Notes: generated from the letters alone by a model not told the origin. 64,000 nucleotides of DNA from Bacteriovorax sp037444575 (GCA_037444575.1 JBBIME010000016.1:1-64000); one strand, 5' to 3'; numbered from the stretch's first letter, positions 49,578-59,308 are shown. A program made the numbers and translations.

Positions 49578-50402
49578 ATGCAAAATCAATTTAGTGCTCA
49601 GTGGAAAGCAATGATTAAAGATACAATTTTAAAAGAGATGAGAAGTAAGACTCTCTTCTTTATTTTTATTGCAACGACATTGATGATTTTTTTAGGACAC
49701 TCTCTTTTAAAGATGTTTATCAATAATAATGATGCAGCTACAAATATTATCATCAACGCTGAAAGTAGCTTAAGTTATATGTTTAGGGCAATTAATCTTT
49801 GGAGTGTGATCATTGCTGGAATTTTTGGAATTAGTGCTGTTCGTTCTGATTTCAGAGAAAAAATTATTTATCAATACCTCACTTTCCCAATTTCAAGAAC
49901 GCAGTATATGTTTAGCCGAATTTTTGGAGCGTGGATCTTAGTGTATGGTTACTACTTGTACTCCTATTTTTTATCTGCCATTTTATTTTCGGTGGCCACT
50001 CATTCTCTTGCTCTTACCTGGAGTCACTTCGCTAGTATGCTATTGATGGGATTATATGTTTTTCTTGTGATTTTTATTTCTTTTCTCTATTCTCTTTTTG
50101 CCGGGAAAATTGGCTCTTTTTTATTACTTTTTGTAACAGTATTCACTATTTCAATTTCGAGTGAGAGTTTGAGATATCTATCCTATTCAGAATACTTTAA
50201 AGGAATGGGAATTTTTAGACTGATTGGACTCGTTGTTTATTCTTGTCTACCAAGAATTAATTATATCGCCGAGATCTCCAATGCCATTATGTTTAAAGAA
50301 GAAATCAAATTAAACATTGGCCTTGAATCACTTCATCTTATAGTGACATCAGCGATTCTTATTTTTATTGCTGATAGAATTATAAAGAAAAGAAATTTTT
50401 AA
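49578..50402 (+). CDS. ABC-2-type permease
   Basis: 274 residues with six membrane helices, first about 26-46 (TLFFIFIATTLMIFLGHSLL), then a periplasmic loop, and a run of five helices. The order and QYLTFPISRTQYMFSRIFGAW (the cytoplasmic coupling segment) fit ABC-2 exporters of lipids or polysaccharides. It should form a homodimer with the ATPase just upstream. Its stop overlaps the carbamoyltransferase start by one base (TAATG), so all are made as a unit. Confidence 0.8.
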   Translation: MQNQFSAQWKAMIKDTILKEMRSKTLFFIFIATTLMIFLGHSLLKMFINNNDAATNIIINAESSLSYMFRAINLWSVIIAGIFGISAVRSDFREKIIYQYLTFPISRTQYMFSRIFGAWILVYGYYLYSYFLSAILFSVATHSLALTWSHFASMLLMGLYVFLVIFISFLYSLFAGKIGSFLLLFVTVFTISISSESLRYLSYSEYFKGMGIFRLIGLVVYSCLPRINYIAEISNAIMFKEEIKLNIGLESLHLIVTSAILIFIADRIIKKRNF

Positions 50403-52168
50403 TGTATATCCTCGGGTTGTCATGTTTTTATCACGATAGCGCAGCAGTGTTGCTTAAAGATGGTTTAATAGTTGCGGCCGCAGAGGAAGAGCGTTTTACC
50501 AGAAAAAAACATGATCAATCATTTCCTTTGCAATCAATCGAGTTCTGTTTAAAAGAAGCAAACATTACTCTTTCTGAAGTCGATTCCATTGTCTTTTATG
50601 AAAAACCTTTTTTAAAGTTTGAACGCATTCTTGAAACATATTTTGCGAGAGCTCCATTTGGCATCAAAACATTTCTTAAGGCGATGCCCATTTGGATTAA
50701 AGAAAAAATTTATTTAAAAAAAGTAATTCGAGATTCATTAAAAAAATTTTCTAAAAATGTCCCACCTCTATATTTTAGTGAACATCACCTCTCGCATGCC
50801 GCTTCAGCTTTCTTTGCTTCTCCTTATGAAGAAGCTGCCGTTCTCTGTATTGACGGCGTAGGGGAATGGGCGACTACTAGTGGCTGGCATGGAAAAAAAA
50901 ACAATCTACAGCCTCTTTTTGAAATTCATTTTCCCCATTCGCTAGGTCTTTTTTATTCGGCCTTTACTGGCTATTTAGGATTTAAAGTTAATTCAGGCGA
51001 GTACAAAATGATGGGGCTAGCTCCTTATGGCAAGCCTTTATTTGTCGATCTTATTCTCAAAGAACTTATTCACTTAAATATTGATGGAAGTTTTCAACTC
51101 AATCTCGATTATTTCGATTTCACTAAAGAGAAGGAGATGATTACAACGAAATTCGTTCAGCTCTTCGGACGTCCACCTAGAAGAGATGAAAATGAAATGG
51201 ATCAATTTCATAAAGATCTAGCGGCTTCTGTCCAAGTTGTAACAGAGATGGCCGTAATGAATTTAGCTCAAAAAGTGAAAGAATTAACAAAGTCAGAGTC
51301 ATTAACAATGGCCGGGGGAGTGGCCTTAAATTGTGTGGCCAATGGAAAACTAAGAGAGAGTGGTCTTTTTAAAAATATCTGGATTCAACCAGCTTCCGGT
51401 GACTCTGGCGGGGCCCTTGGAGCGGCACTTGCGTATTATTATCTAGAAAATAAGTCATCAAGAATTCTTAATTCAGATCTGATGTCGGGATCTCTTTTAG
51501 GTCCAACATATAAGAGCGAGCATATTAAATTATTTTTAAATCACCTCGGTGTTAAATTTCATGAATTCGAACAAGAAGATGAACTCAATTTAAAAATCGC
51601 CGATGAGATTATGAAAGGAAGTGTCATTGGTCTTTTTCAAGGTAGGATGGAGTTTGGTCCACGAGCTTTAGGTTCAAGATCAATCATTGGAGATCCGCGC
51701 ATACCAAACATGCAATCGATAATGAATTTAAAAATTAAAAAGCGCGAATCATTCAGACCTTTTGCTCCGGCCGTTTTAAAAGAAGAAGTAGCAAATTACT
51801 TTTTCTGGGATAAAGAAGTAGCATCACCTTACATGCTTTTTACAACACAGGTAAAAGATAAAAGCATTTTTCCAGCAATTACACATGTCGATGGTTCAGC
51901 TAGAATTCAAATTGTTGATGAAAAAATTCATTCCAAATTTTATCGTCTACTAAAAACGTTTTATATAAAATCTGGCTCACCAGTGATTATTAATACTTCC
52001 TTTAATGTTAGAGGAGAACCTATTGTTGCCCGTCCCAGCGAGGCCCTAAATTGTTTTATGACAACCGATATGGATGTTTTGATCATGGAAAATATTATGC
52101 TTAAAAAATCTGAGCAGTCAGAGGGCATCATTAATCGTGACTGGAAGAGTGCCTATGACAGAGATTAA
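50402..52168 (+). CDS. Carbamoyltransferase, NodU/CmcH family
   Basis: 588 residues. The family's N-terminal Kae1-like domain has LGLSCFYHDSAAVLL, EEERFTRKKHD, HHLSHAASAFFAS with metal-binding His, and GGVALNCVANGKL. The C-terminal domain has GRMEFGPRALGSRSI and NTSFNVRGEPI. These enzymes move the carbamoyl group from carbamoyl phosphate, through an adenylate, to a hydroxyl of a sugar or antibiotic (NodU acts on Nod factor). Linked to an exporter and SxtJ, it probably decorates an exported glycan or small molecule. Confidence 0.9.
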   Translation: MYILGLSCFYHDSAAVLLKDGLIVAAAEEERFTRKKHDQSFPLQSIEFCLKEANITLSEVDSIVFYEKPFLKFERILETYFARAPFGIKTFLKAMPIWIKEKIYLKKVIRDSLKKFSKNVPPLYFSEHHLSHAASAFFASPYEEAAVLCIDGVGEWATTSGWHGKKNNLQPLFEIHFPHSLGLFYSAFTGYLGFKVNSGEYKMMGLAPYGKPLFVDLILKELIHLNIDGSFQLNLDYFDFTKEKEMITTKFVQLFGRPPRRDENEMDQFHKDLAASVQVVTEMAVMNLAQKVKELTKSESLTMAGGVALNCVANGKLRESGLFKNIWIQPASGDSGGALGAALAYYYLENKSSRILNSDLMSGSLLGPTYKSEHIKLFLNHLGVKFHEFEQEDELNLKIADEIMKGSVIGLFQGRMEFGPRALGSRSIIGDPRIPNMQSIMNLKIKKRESFRPFAPAVLKEEVANYFFWDKEVASPYMLFTTQVKDKSIFPAITHVDGSARIQIVDEKIHSKFYRLLKTFYIKSGSPVIINTSFNVRGEPIVARPSEALNCFMTTDMDVLIMENIMLKKSEQSEGIINRDWKSAYDRD

Positions 52169-52532
52169 AAATAACCGTCAATTCGGACTTATTATGACAG
52201 CTGGATTTTCAGCTCTAGGTGTTGTCATTCCAATCATAAAACATAGACAAATACATTGGAGCTTATTAGGAATTGCAATTCTTTTTTTACTTTTGGCAGT
52301 CGTTGCTCCTCTTGCTTTATCAAAACCTCGTTTAATATGGCTAAGGTTGGGAGAGAAATTAGGATTTATTAATTCCAGAATTCTTTTTTCTTTTATCTAT
52401 CTAACTTTATTTTCTTTCATTCATTTTATTTTTTTCATAACCAAACGAGATAAGCTCAAACGTCGTTGGAAACAATATTCAAGTACCTATTTTGAGAAAT
52501 CTGACATTTCATCTTTTAAAAATCCATTCTAA
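52155..52532 (+). CDS. SxtJ-family membrane protein
   Basis: 125 residues from the ATG at 52155 with GGAAGAG six bases upstream, overlapping the carbamoyltransferase by 14 bp. Three membrane helices (about 10-27, 35-55, 74-96) and a basic tail with the family-like RDKLKRRWKQYSSTYF. SxtJ proteins occur beside carbamoyltransferases, first in saxitoxin clusters, and are thought to help anchor or regulate them; biochemical function is unknown. The small DUF5989 partner often seen with the pair is not found here. Confidence 0.75.
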   Translation: MTEIKNNRQFGLIMTAGFSALGVVIPIIKHRQIHWSLLGIAILFLLLAVVAPLALSKPRLIWLRLGEKLGFINSRILFSFIYLTLFSFIHFIFFITKRDKLKRRWKQYSSTYFEKSDISSFKNPF

Positions 52533-52653
52533 AAATTATGTTAGTCATAACTTTTTTCTAATCTTGTTTAAAAGGGATTTATTAAGAAAATAACAATGGC
52601 CAAAGAGAGGGCCAAGGCGAAAAATTATTCTAGCAGAATAGGAGATAATCCCT

Positions 52654-54429
52654 ATGCGGTTTAGAAAAAGAATGACCCTTATTTCGGTATCAATTTCGAT
52701 CTGCCTGGGGATCTTAATCATTATTCTCTTTTATTATTTTGCACATATAGAAATCAAAAATAGAACAATCGATACCTTTCAAATGCAAAGCCTACTCATT
52801 GATCGAGAATTAGAGCGTCTTTTCTTTGAACGTGTAAGTGATATAGAACTTCTCGGAAAAAAAATTGAACTTAGAACAAAAGCACGAGAACCCATAAGTT
52901 TTATTCATGAAGATATCCTTCAAACAAAGAATTCCTATAAAATGTATGATGATGTTTATCTTCTTTCGCCAGGAAAAATAATAGTAGCTGGCACCAAAAA
53001 TATAATTAATGCCCAAAAAGTTCCATCTGTGTTAATTGCTAAAAGTGAAAGTGTTCCTCTTACTATTTTTGGCTATTCCAGTGAAGGAAATGCTATTTCC
53101 TTCGTAAAAACACTTCGCGATACTCAAAATAAAATGATAGGAACTTTGATTGCAAATGTACCGATTTCCTATATTCACGATTTACTTAATCAATTTTCTA
53201 ACAGTCGATACAATTATCTTGAACATATTGAACTTAAAACAGGAAATGGTCAGGTAATCTACTCACAAAATAAAAAAGAGCCTTATCGCTTCTTTGGTCC
53301 ACCTGAATACGAATCGATAGATTTAACGAAAGCTGGATTTCATGATAATGAAGAACAGATGTGGGTGACGACCCATTCATTAGAAACGGGCATCGGAAAT
53401 ATTGATCAGAAATGGATTTTAATCGTTCGGGCGCACAAGGATGAGGTCTATCAGGAAGCGAGAACTCAAGCGATTATTCTTTTTATTGGCATATCTATTG
53501 TTATCATTTTATTTTCCATATTTTCATATCAGCTATTTGGATTTATTGCTCGTCCAATAGAGAAGGCCTCCAAAGCTGTTCTTGAAGCAGGTGAGGGACA
53601 TTTTGAATCTATAAATGCCTTAAAAATTACCAACGATGAATTTGGAGATCTTGTTCGAAGTCTTCAAACAATGAATCACAGGATTGTTGGTCTTCTAGAT
53701 GATTTAAATAAATCCTTAAAAGAGACCAGGCATCAACTCGATTTAAGAAATGAATTTATTTCTATCGTTGCCCATGAGCTTAGAACTCCTTTAACTCCAG
53801 TTAGTTTTCAAATTCAATTTTTAAAACGACTGATGCAAAAAGAGAAATTTAAAGGGCATCAGTATGAGAAAGAGTTAAAAAATATTTATGAAATATCATT
53901 AAAGCAACTTAGAGAACTCAATGATCTTATAGATAGTCTTTTAGATTTTTCGCGAATTAGTTTAGGCCAATTTACTTATAGTTTTCAATTAGACACTGAT
54001 TTGGTTTTATTATTAAAGAAAAATATTGATCGCTATCGCGAATCATTTAAAGTTGAAATTGAAGAAAAATTACCAGAGTCCTTAAAAGGCCACTGGGATC
54101 CGACAAAAATTGAGATAGTTATTAATAATCTTCTTTCAAATGCGATTCACTATGGGGAGGGAAGGAAAATTGAAGTTGAAGCCTATCTTTATGATCCAAA
54201 TACAGCGCGCTTTACAGTTAAAGACCACGGAATTGGTATCAGGCCTGAAGACTTAGAACGCATTTTTCTAAAATTTGAAAGAGGTGTCTCTTTTAAAAAT
54301 TATGGAGGAATTGGCCTTGGCCTTTTTCTATCCCGTCGAATCGTAGAAGATCACCATGGAAAAATATGGGTGACAAGTGTTCCAGGAGTCGGAACTACTT
54401 TCTACGTAGAACTTCCCTTAAATCGTTAA
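52654..54429 (+). CDS. Membrane sensor histidine kinase
   Basis: 591 residues. Membrane helix 1 about 8-30, periplasmic sensor domain 31-270 (dCache-like in size), helix 2 about 273-295, HAMP from about 296, HisKA with phospho-acceptor His374 in IVAHELRTPLTP, and HATPase_c with the N box INNLLSNAIHYG, DHGIGI and GIGLGLFLS. All catalytic motifs are intact. No response regulator gene lies nearby, so it is an orphan kinase. A GGAG site precedes the ATG. Confidence 0.92.
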   Translation: MRFRKRMTLISVSISICLGILIIILFYYFAHIEIKNRTIDTFQMQSLLIDRELERLFFERVSDIELLGKKIELRTKAREPISFIHEDILQTKNSYKMYDDVYLLSPGKIIVAGTKNIINAQKVPSVLIAKSESVPLTIFGYSSEGNAISFVKTLRDTQNKMIGTLIANVPISYIHDLLNQFSNSRYNYLEHIELKTGNGQVIYSQNKKEPYRFFGPPEYESIDLTKAGFHDNEEQMWVTTHSLETGIGNIDQKWILIVRAHKDEVYQEARTQAIILFIGISIVIILFSIFSYQLFGFIARPIEKASKAVLEAGEGHFESINALKITNDEFGDLVRSLQTMNHRIVGLLDDLNKSLKETRHQLDLRNEFISIVAHELRTPLTPVSFQIQFLKRLMQKEKFKGHQYEKELKNIYEISLKQLRELNDLIDSLLDFSRISLGQFTYSFQLDTDLVLLLKKNIDRYRESFKVEIEEKLPESLKGHWDPTKIEIVINNLLSNAIHYGEGRKIEVEAYLYDPNTARFTVKDHGIGIRPEDLERIFLKFERGVSFKNYGGIGLGLFLSRRIVEDHHGKIWVTSVPGVGTTFYVELPLNR

Positions 54430-55683
54430 TTAAAACTTAATGGTCAATCCATCTTGAAGTGAATTCATGTAGGCCTTAACTGCAGGAATAAGCCCTGCAA
54501 ATGTTCCTGCGATGAAAATACCAAGAAGATATAGCCACTCACTATTTGAAAGAGGTTGAATATCTAAATAAACCGAGAAGTTTGACTCTAGCCATGGTCT
54601 TACGAAATAGAGAAGTCCATAAAGAGAGATAACCCCGATGATACATCCCATTAAAACAAGAAAGCTTGATTCATAAATTAAAAGAGCAAAAACGTGGCGA
54701 GAACTTGCTCCTAGAGATCTTAAAATGGCCATTTCGCGGCGACGTTCATTAATAGAAGTGTAAAGAGAGATTAAGATGCTTAAAACTCCTACGAGTAAAA
54801 CACATAAACTTACTAAAAAGAGAATTTGTTCTACATAGCCAATTGTTTGCCACATCTCTTGAAGAGAAAGGGCAGGAATAATCGCCATGATTGGTTCTTT
54901 TTCATACTGATCAATATCTCTTCTCATTTTTAAAACAGCGATTCGAGATTTTAATTTCACCATGAAAGAGGTGAGCTGAGTGATTTTAATATTTTCTTTT
55001 TTAAAGCGGTCTGCACTTATTTTTGCTCCATCCGGAACTCCAGTTTCCCATCCGAAGTGCATAGCTTCCATCCCATAGAGGTCAATGTAAACTCCGGTGT
55101 CGATCGGCGTTTGAGTTGGGGCCATAATCCCTACAATGTGAAAAGGAGTATTGTCGTGAGAAAGAATAGCTTCACTTGATATCCCATGGGATAAAACAAT
55201 TGGATCGCCAACTTTAAGTTTAAACTTTTTAGCGACTTCGCTTCCCAATACAACGTCAAATGTATCCGTTGGAACAACTCCATCCGAGAGTTCAACTTTT
55301 TTGTCTCCTCTAAACTGATAGTGCTTAAAAAAGTTTTCATCGGTTGCCACAACACGATAGCCTTTATAAGTGTCGCCAAGAGAAATGGGAATTGACCATT
55401 CAACTAAACGATTGCTTTTAATATCTTCATAAGTAGACCAGCGGATATTGTTAACTGCTCCGCCGATGTGAAATACGGTATAGAGTAGAAGTTGAAGAGG
55501 GCCGCCTTTAGCTCCAATAATTAAATCTGTCTTACTGATTGTATTTGTAAATCCTTCTCGCGCTCCATTTCTTATGCGCTCAATGCCCAGAAAGAGTGTG
55601 ACAGATAGAGCAATAGAGAGAACACACAAAAGAGAAGTAAATTTTCTATTGCTGATTGATTTATATGTTAAAAAATTAATCAT
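54430..55683 (-). CDS. ABC transporter permease, MacB/FtsX type
   Basis: 417 residues: helix 1 (about 19-38), a periplasmic MacB core domain of some 230 residues, then three C-terminal helices with the FtsX signature RRREMAILRSLGAS at 310-323. Works with the LolD-like ATPase that precedes it by 12 bp. Such four-helix permeases act mechanically on periplasmic partners, exporting lipoproteins, peptides or toxins rather than small ions. With the DUF3299 gene it forms a three-gene unit. Stop abuts that of the convergent kinase. Confidence 0.87.
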   Translation of the reverse strand: MINFLTYKSISNRKFTSLLCVLSIALSVTLFLGIERIRNGAREGFTNTISKTDLIIGAKGGPLQLLLYTVFHIGGAVNNIRWSTYEDIKSNRLVEWSIPISLGDTYKGYRVVATDENFFKHYQFRGDKKVELSDGVVPTDTFDVVLGSEVAKKFKLKVGDPIVLSHGISSEAILSHDNTPFHIVGIMAPTQTPIDTGVYIDLYGMEAMHFGWETGVPDGAKISADRFKKENIKITQLTSFMVKLKSRIAVLKMRRDIDQYEKEPIMAIIPALSLQEMWQTIGYVEQILFLVSLCVLLVGVLSILISLYTSINERRREMAILRSLGASSRHVFALLIYESSFLVLMGCIIGVISLYGLLYFVRPWLESNFSVYLDIQPLSNSEWLYLLGIFIAGTFAGLIPAVKAYMNSLQDGLTIKF

Positions 55684-55695
55684 AAAATATTGCGC

Positions 55696-56379
55696 CTAAA
55701 TTTTGTTAATTTCAGGAAGAGAAATTGTTCTTGGAAAATATTTTTTAAGAGATGTATCGTGAGAAACAAAGACTAAAGTGAACTTTCTTTTTTCCCATTC
55801 AGAAAGAAGAAGGTTCATAAATTCGGTGGTGTTTGTTTCATCCAGAGAGCTTGTTGGCTCATCGGCAATGATAAGTTTTGGATTTCCAATTAAGGCGCGA
55901 GCAGCGGCCACTCGTTGTTGTTGTCCGATCGAAAGATCAGTAACGTTTTTATGCGCGTGTTCAGTTAATCCCAATGTTTTGATTAACTCATCTGCTTGAG
56001 CGTAAAAATCGACGCCTTCGCCTCTTTTTTTATTAATCAAACAAGGAAGAACAATATTTTCTTTGATATTAAGATAGGGAATAAGGTTAAAAATCTGAAA
56101 GATATAACCAACATTTTCTCCGCGAAGATGATCTCGAGAGCTTTGATTGATGGCGTGAAGATTGTTTCCTAATACTTCAACGACTCCATTTGTTACTTCA
56201 AGCACGCCGGCTAAAATATTAAGAAGAGTGCTTTTTCCATGTCCAGAGGGGCCATAGAGAAAAACTTTTTCTCCTGTTAAAATCTCCAGCTCGTCTATTG
56301 ATAAAACGAGCGGAGCATTTTTGTTTTTTTGATTATAAGAAAATTTTAGGTCTTTTACAGAAATAGCTTTTGTTGTCAT
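55696..56379 (-). CDS. ABC transporter ATP-binding protein, LolD/MacB type
   Basis: 227 residues. Walker A GPSGHGKSTLL (His in the usual Ser/Gly position), Q-loop IFQIFNLIPYLN, signature LSIGQQQRV, Walker B LIIADEPTSSLDE and switch His in VSHDTSL are present. Partner of the MacB/FtsX-type permease. It follows the DUF3299 gene by 7 bp. Confidence 0.9.
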   Translation of the reverse strand: MTTKAISVKDLKFSYNQKNKNAPLVLSIDELEILTGEKVFLYGPSGHGKSTLLNILAGVLEVTNGVVEVLGNNLHAINQSSRDHLRGENVGYIFQIFNLIPYLNIKENIVLPCLINKKRGEGVDFYAQADELIKTLGLTEHAHKNVTDLSIGQQQRVAAARALIGNPKLIIADEPTSSLDETNTTEFMNLLLSEWEKRKFTLVFVSHDTSLKKYFPRTISLPEINKI

Positions 56380-56386
56380 GGTTATC

Positions 56387-56815
56387 TTATTGTTGCTTTA
56401 ATTCTTTTATCTTAATCCCGTCCATCTTATATGAAGATTCCAGATCTTTGTTAGCATCAAGTGATAATTTACCAGTGACTTCTATCGGATACATAGAAGG
56501 AGTAACAGTTGTTCCTTTTTTCATTTTTACCAAAACCAATTGATTTGGTGGTGGAGGCGGAACGTGCATACAGGCAGGGATATATGGCATGAATAAGAAT
56601 TCAACAACTGCTTTTGAATCATAATCCAGCGGCATCATAAATCCTTTCATTGTAATTTCTTTGCCCAGGATTTTTTTTAAGTCACCTTTAGCAACTGGAC
56701 TTTTGGTTTTTGGGTCGACATCTAATGTTTTTAATGTCTCCCATGTAACTTCTCCAGCAAAAATTTTTGCAGAAAAAGTGAGTATGAGGATTAATAGCAT
56801 TTTTTTCATAATCAT
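56387..56815 (-). CDS. DUF3299 periplasmic protein
   Basis: 142 residues with a signal peptide (MLLILILTFSAKIFA, before GEVTW). The family's hallmark is clear: FMMPLDYDSKAVVEFLFMPY then PACMHVPPPPPNQLVLV. DUF3299 proteins accompany MacB-type ABC transporters, as in the zinc-regulated zrg cluster of vibrios as I recall it, so periplasmic metal handling is a reasonable guess. The Cys-x-His of ACMH could bind metal. First gene of the three-gene unit. Confidence 0.85.
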   Translation of the reverse strand: MIMKKMLLILILTFSAKIFAGEVTWETLKTLDVDPKTKSPVAKGDLKKILGKEITMKGFMMPLDYDSKAVVEFLFMPYIPACMHVPPPPPNQLVLVKMKKGTTVTPSMYPIEVTGKLSLDANKDLESSYKMDGIKIKELKQQ

Positions 56816-56884
56816 CCTGTTTTAATGAAGGTGAGCAATTTGATCATCTAATTGTGATTATTTCGCAACCTTTTCGAGTTTAAA

Positions 56885-58342
56885 ATGGCAAATATTGCTT
56901 TGCAAGCTGAATGCAAAAAAAATCCCACTGCAAGACTGATTCTCGATTATCATTATTATATGGAGAATATAAAGATTCTACTTATTGAGCCTAATGATAC
57001 CGTTGGAGAGCTTATTACAAAAAGCTTGCAGCGCTCATTTAATGCAGAAGTAATTCTTTATAAGACTTCTAATCAAGCGACGGATGCCCTTAAAAAAGGG
57101 GAGATCTTTTCATTAATTATTGCCAGAAATCGAGCAGAGGCCACTGCTGAAACACCTGCTGATCTAATTGCCGGAAATTTAGTCAACCTGATATATGATC
57201 TCTCTTTAAAAATTCCTCTCGTTGTTATTGGCGAATTTGAACACAGTTATAAAAAATATTTACTGGTTTCAGAACCACTTCGCTTGGAAGAAATTAATCG
57301 TCTTGTGCTCAATGCTCTGGGCCTAAAAAGAGAAAACTTTGATCACTTAAAACTTCCAGACTATGTTCCTTTCCCTGTGAAATATTTTTACCTAATGAGT
57401 AATTCTCCTTGTGATGTTTATATTCGTCTGATGAAAAAAGCTGGTGATGAGTATGTAAAAAGATTAAATAAGGGGGAGAATTTCGATAAAGAGGCCCTGG
57501 TAAAATACGAGGAATTGGGAGTTTCTGATTTCTATATTACTAAAGATGATTACGATGTTTTTATGAATGGGCTTTTTACTCAAACAATGAGCAATTTAAA
57601 AAAGAGCAGAACTTCAGATGAAAGCATTGAAGTCATTGGCGACTCTTTTGTTATCAGCGCAGATTTACTTCGAAGTCTTGGATTTACCCCCATCTGTCTG
57701 GCAATGGTTGATCAAACGATTAATATGATGAAGTCCCAAATCCAAAAAGCAGATAAGCTTGGTCCATTACTAAAAAAACTGCTCAGCGATAAAATGAGTT
57801 ATTCATACCGTCGCTCTTATCTCATTTCGGCGATTGCTTATCGACTTCTTCCTCGGATGGAATGGGGGAGCGCCGATCAACAAAACAGTCTGCTAGAAAA
57901 AATTTGCTTTGTAAGTTATCTGCACGACATATATCTTGAAGATGAAAAATTGCTTAAAATTACTGATCTCACTCAAATGAGACAATCTGGACTTTCCCCT
58001 CGCGAAATGGACACTCTTAATAATCATGCTCATCATGCGGCAACATTGGTTCAGAGTTATCCAAAACTTCCTCAGGGGGTTGATCTCATTATTAAGCAAC
58101 ATCATGGTGTCTCTAATGGTGTAGGCTTTCCAGAAGTGTTGACGACGGCCATTTCTCCTATGGCGATTTTCTTTATGGTGCTAGAGGATTTTGCAACTAA
58201 TATTTTGAATATTCCAGACTCAAATGAAAATTTGGCCCAGTCACTTAAAGATGCAATCAAGCCGCTTAAAGAGAAATATCAATTGCCTAGTTATCGAAAA
58301 ATTGTCACCGAAATTGAAAACTTGGTGACCCCTAAAAAGTAA
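56885..58342 (+). CDS. Degenerate receiver plus HD-GYP-like protein
   Basis: 485 residues; a second possible start is the ATG at 56960 (residue 26), just before the receiver. Receiver-like domain about 29-140 beginning KILLIEPND, but the phospho-acceptor strand reads SLIIARN without Asp. A helical middle region leads to an HD domain: HD at 347-348, HAHHA at 381-385, and QHHGVSNGVGFPE at 405-417 in place of HHExxDGxGYP. The GYP is changed to GFP and the Glu after HH to Gly. It may hydrolyse c-di-GMP weakly or only bind it. Confidence 0.75.
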   Translation: MANIALQAECKKNPTARLILDYHYYMENIKILLIEPNDTVGELITKSLQRSFNAEVILYKTSNQATDALKKGEIFSLIIARNRAEATAETPADLIAGNLVNLIYDLSLKIPLVVIGEFEHSYKKYLLVSEPLRLEEINRLVLNALGLKRENFDHLKLPDYVPFPVKYFYLMSNSPCDVYIRLMKKAGDEYVKRLNKGENFDKEALVKYEELGVSDFYITKDDYDVFMNGLFTQTMSNLKKSRTSDESIEVIGDSFVISADLLRSLGFTPICLAMVDQTINMMKSQIQKADKLGPLLKKLLSDKMSYSYRRSYLISAIAYRLLPRMEWGSADQQNSLLEKICFVSYLHDIYLEDEKLLKITDLTQMRQSGLSPREMDTLNNHAHHAATLVQSYPKLPQGVDLIIKQHHGVSNGVGFPEVLTTAISPMAIFFMVLEDFATNILNIPDSNENLAQSLKDAIKPLKEKYQLPSYRKIVTEIENLVTPKK

Positions 58343-58350
58343 TTAAATTT

Positions 58351-59142
58351 TCAAAACGCCCATAGCCCACCAATAATCAGCGCTCCTTCAAGCCAGGTAC
58401 CAGTCGTCGTTGGCGATCTTCTAATTTCTTTACTTAAACCTTTAAAAGAAAAACCAGACATAATACTTAATTGTTTATCCAACTTGTAACCTGGAAAAAA
58501 AGAAAGTGTTGGCAAGCAATAATGATTTGGGTGGTACTCAGATCGAGTAGGTGCAACTTCATTGGTCTTTACACCATAATAGTATTCCGCAAATTTCTGG
58601 TCATAACATTCAAGACCCACTGAACTTCTAGTAAAAACTTTTTGAGATAGAGGATACAATTCAGTGTAGTGCAAACTAACTTTCGCTCCTTTTGATCTTC
58701 CAGTTATATCTTTGGCCACTAAGAAACTTAATTTGTAATATTTAAATCCAGCTCCAAACATCCAGGATTCTCTTTTTGCTTCCATCCCAGTTGCAAAGTA
58801 ACGGTCTCCTGCCTGATTAAAATTTATTGATGCTCCAATTTCTCGATTGCCATAAACATGGGCATTCACCCCTTGCTGTCCTAAAGAGATAGGTCCCCAG
58901 GCCACTTGTAACATTGGAACTGGCATTATGATGACATCGCCACCTTTTCCAGAATCATTATTATCTTTTCTAATATTATTTTTAAAAGCGGCCCCTAAAC
59001 CAAGCGAAATCTGCCATGATTTTTTTACTGTAGGACCACTGTTTTCACTTTTTGTTTCTTCAGAGAACGCACTTTTTCCACTGATAAAAGTCAGCAGGGA
59101 AAAAACAACAAAAGCTTTCTTTAGATAATTTTGTTTCAACAT
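58351..59142 (-). CDS. MipA/OmpV-family outer-membrane protein
   Basis: 263 residues. Signal peptide (VVFSLLTFISGKSAFS) then beta-barrel-type sequence with alternating hydrophobic/aromatic strands. The family motif YYGVKTNEVAPTRSEYHP near 195-212 is close to the YYGVs.eA.....Y of MipA/OmpV proteins, which scaffold peptidoglycan synthases or act as porins. The C-terminus ends in aromatic Phe (GGLWAF), as needed for BAM-dependent insertion. Convergent with the HD-GYP gene. Confidence 0.85.
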   Translation of the reverse strand: MLKQNYLKKAFVVFSLLTFISGKSAFSEETKSENSGPTVKKSWQISLGLGAAFKNNIRKDNNDSGKGGDVIIMPVPMLQVAWGPISLGQQGVNAHVYGNREIGASINFNQAGDRYFATGMEAKRESWMFGAGFKYYKLSFLVAKDITGRSKGAKVSLHYTELYPLSQKVFTRSSVGLECYDQKFAEYYYGVKTNEVAPTRSEYHPNHYCLPTLSFFPGYKLDKQLSIMSGFSFKGLSKEIRRSPTTTGTWLEGALIIGGLWAF

Positions 59143-59282
59143 TAATTCATTTTTTCATTGGGAAAACGCAATGACAAAGAAAAAAACTCGGTCTTTGGAA
59201 AAACTTATTTAGATAAAGAGTGAAAGAAAAAGAAAGATTTATTTTATTACAAAAAAAATGCACTGGTGCCATCATTGATCTT

Positions 59283-59308
59283 ATCCTGATTTTTCGTTAC
59301 GGAGGACT
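59283..59308 (+). promoter_or_regulatory. Leader element shared with the second metalloprotease gene
   Basis: ATCCTGATTTTTCGTTACGG followed by AGGACT is nearly repeated at 60354-60378. It ends in a strong GGAGGA ribosome site and may include a shared promoter or regulator site. The rest of 59143-59310 shows no gene. Confidence 0.5.

Noticed and set aside
52596..52664. 22-codon frame before the histidine kinase, considered as the DUF5989 partner of SxtJ
   Set aside because: It is hydrophilic and basic, without the expected membrane helix, and overlaps the kinase start.
59171..59212. 13-codon basic frame before the first metalloprotease
   Set aside because: Too short and without supporting signals.
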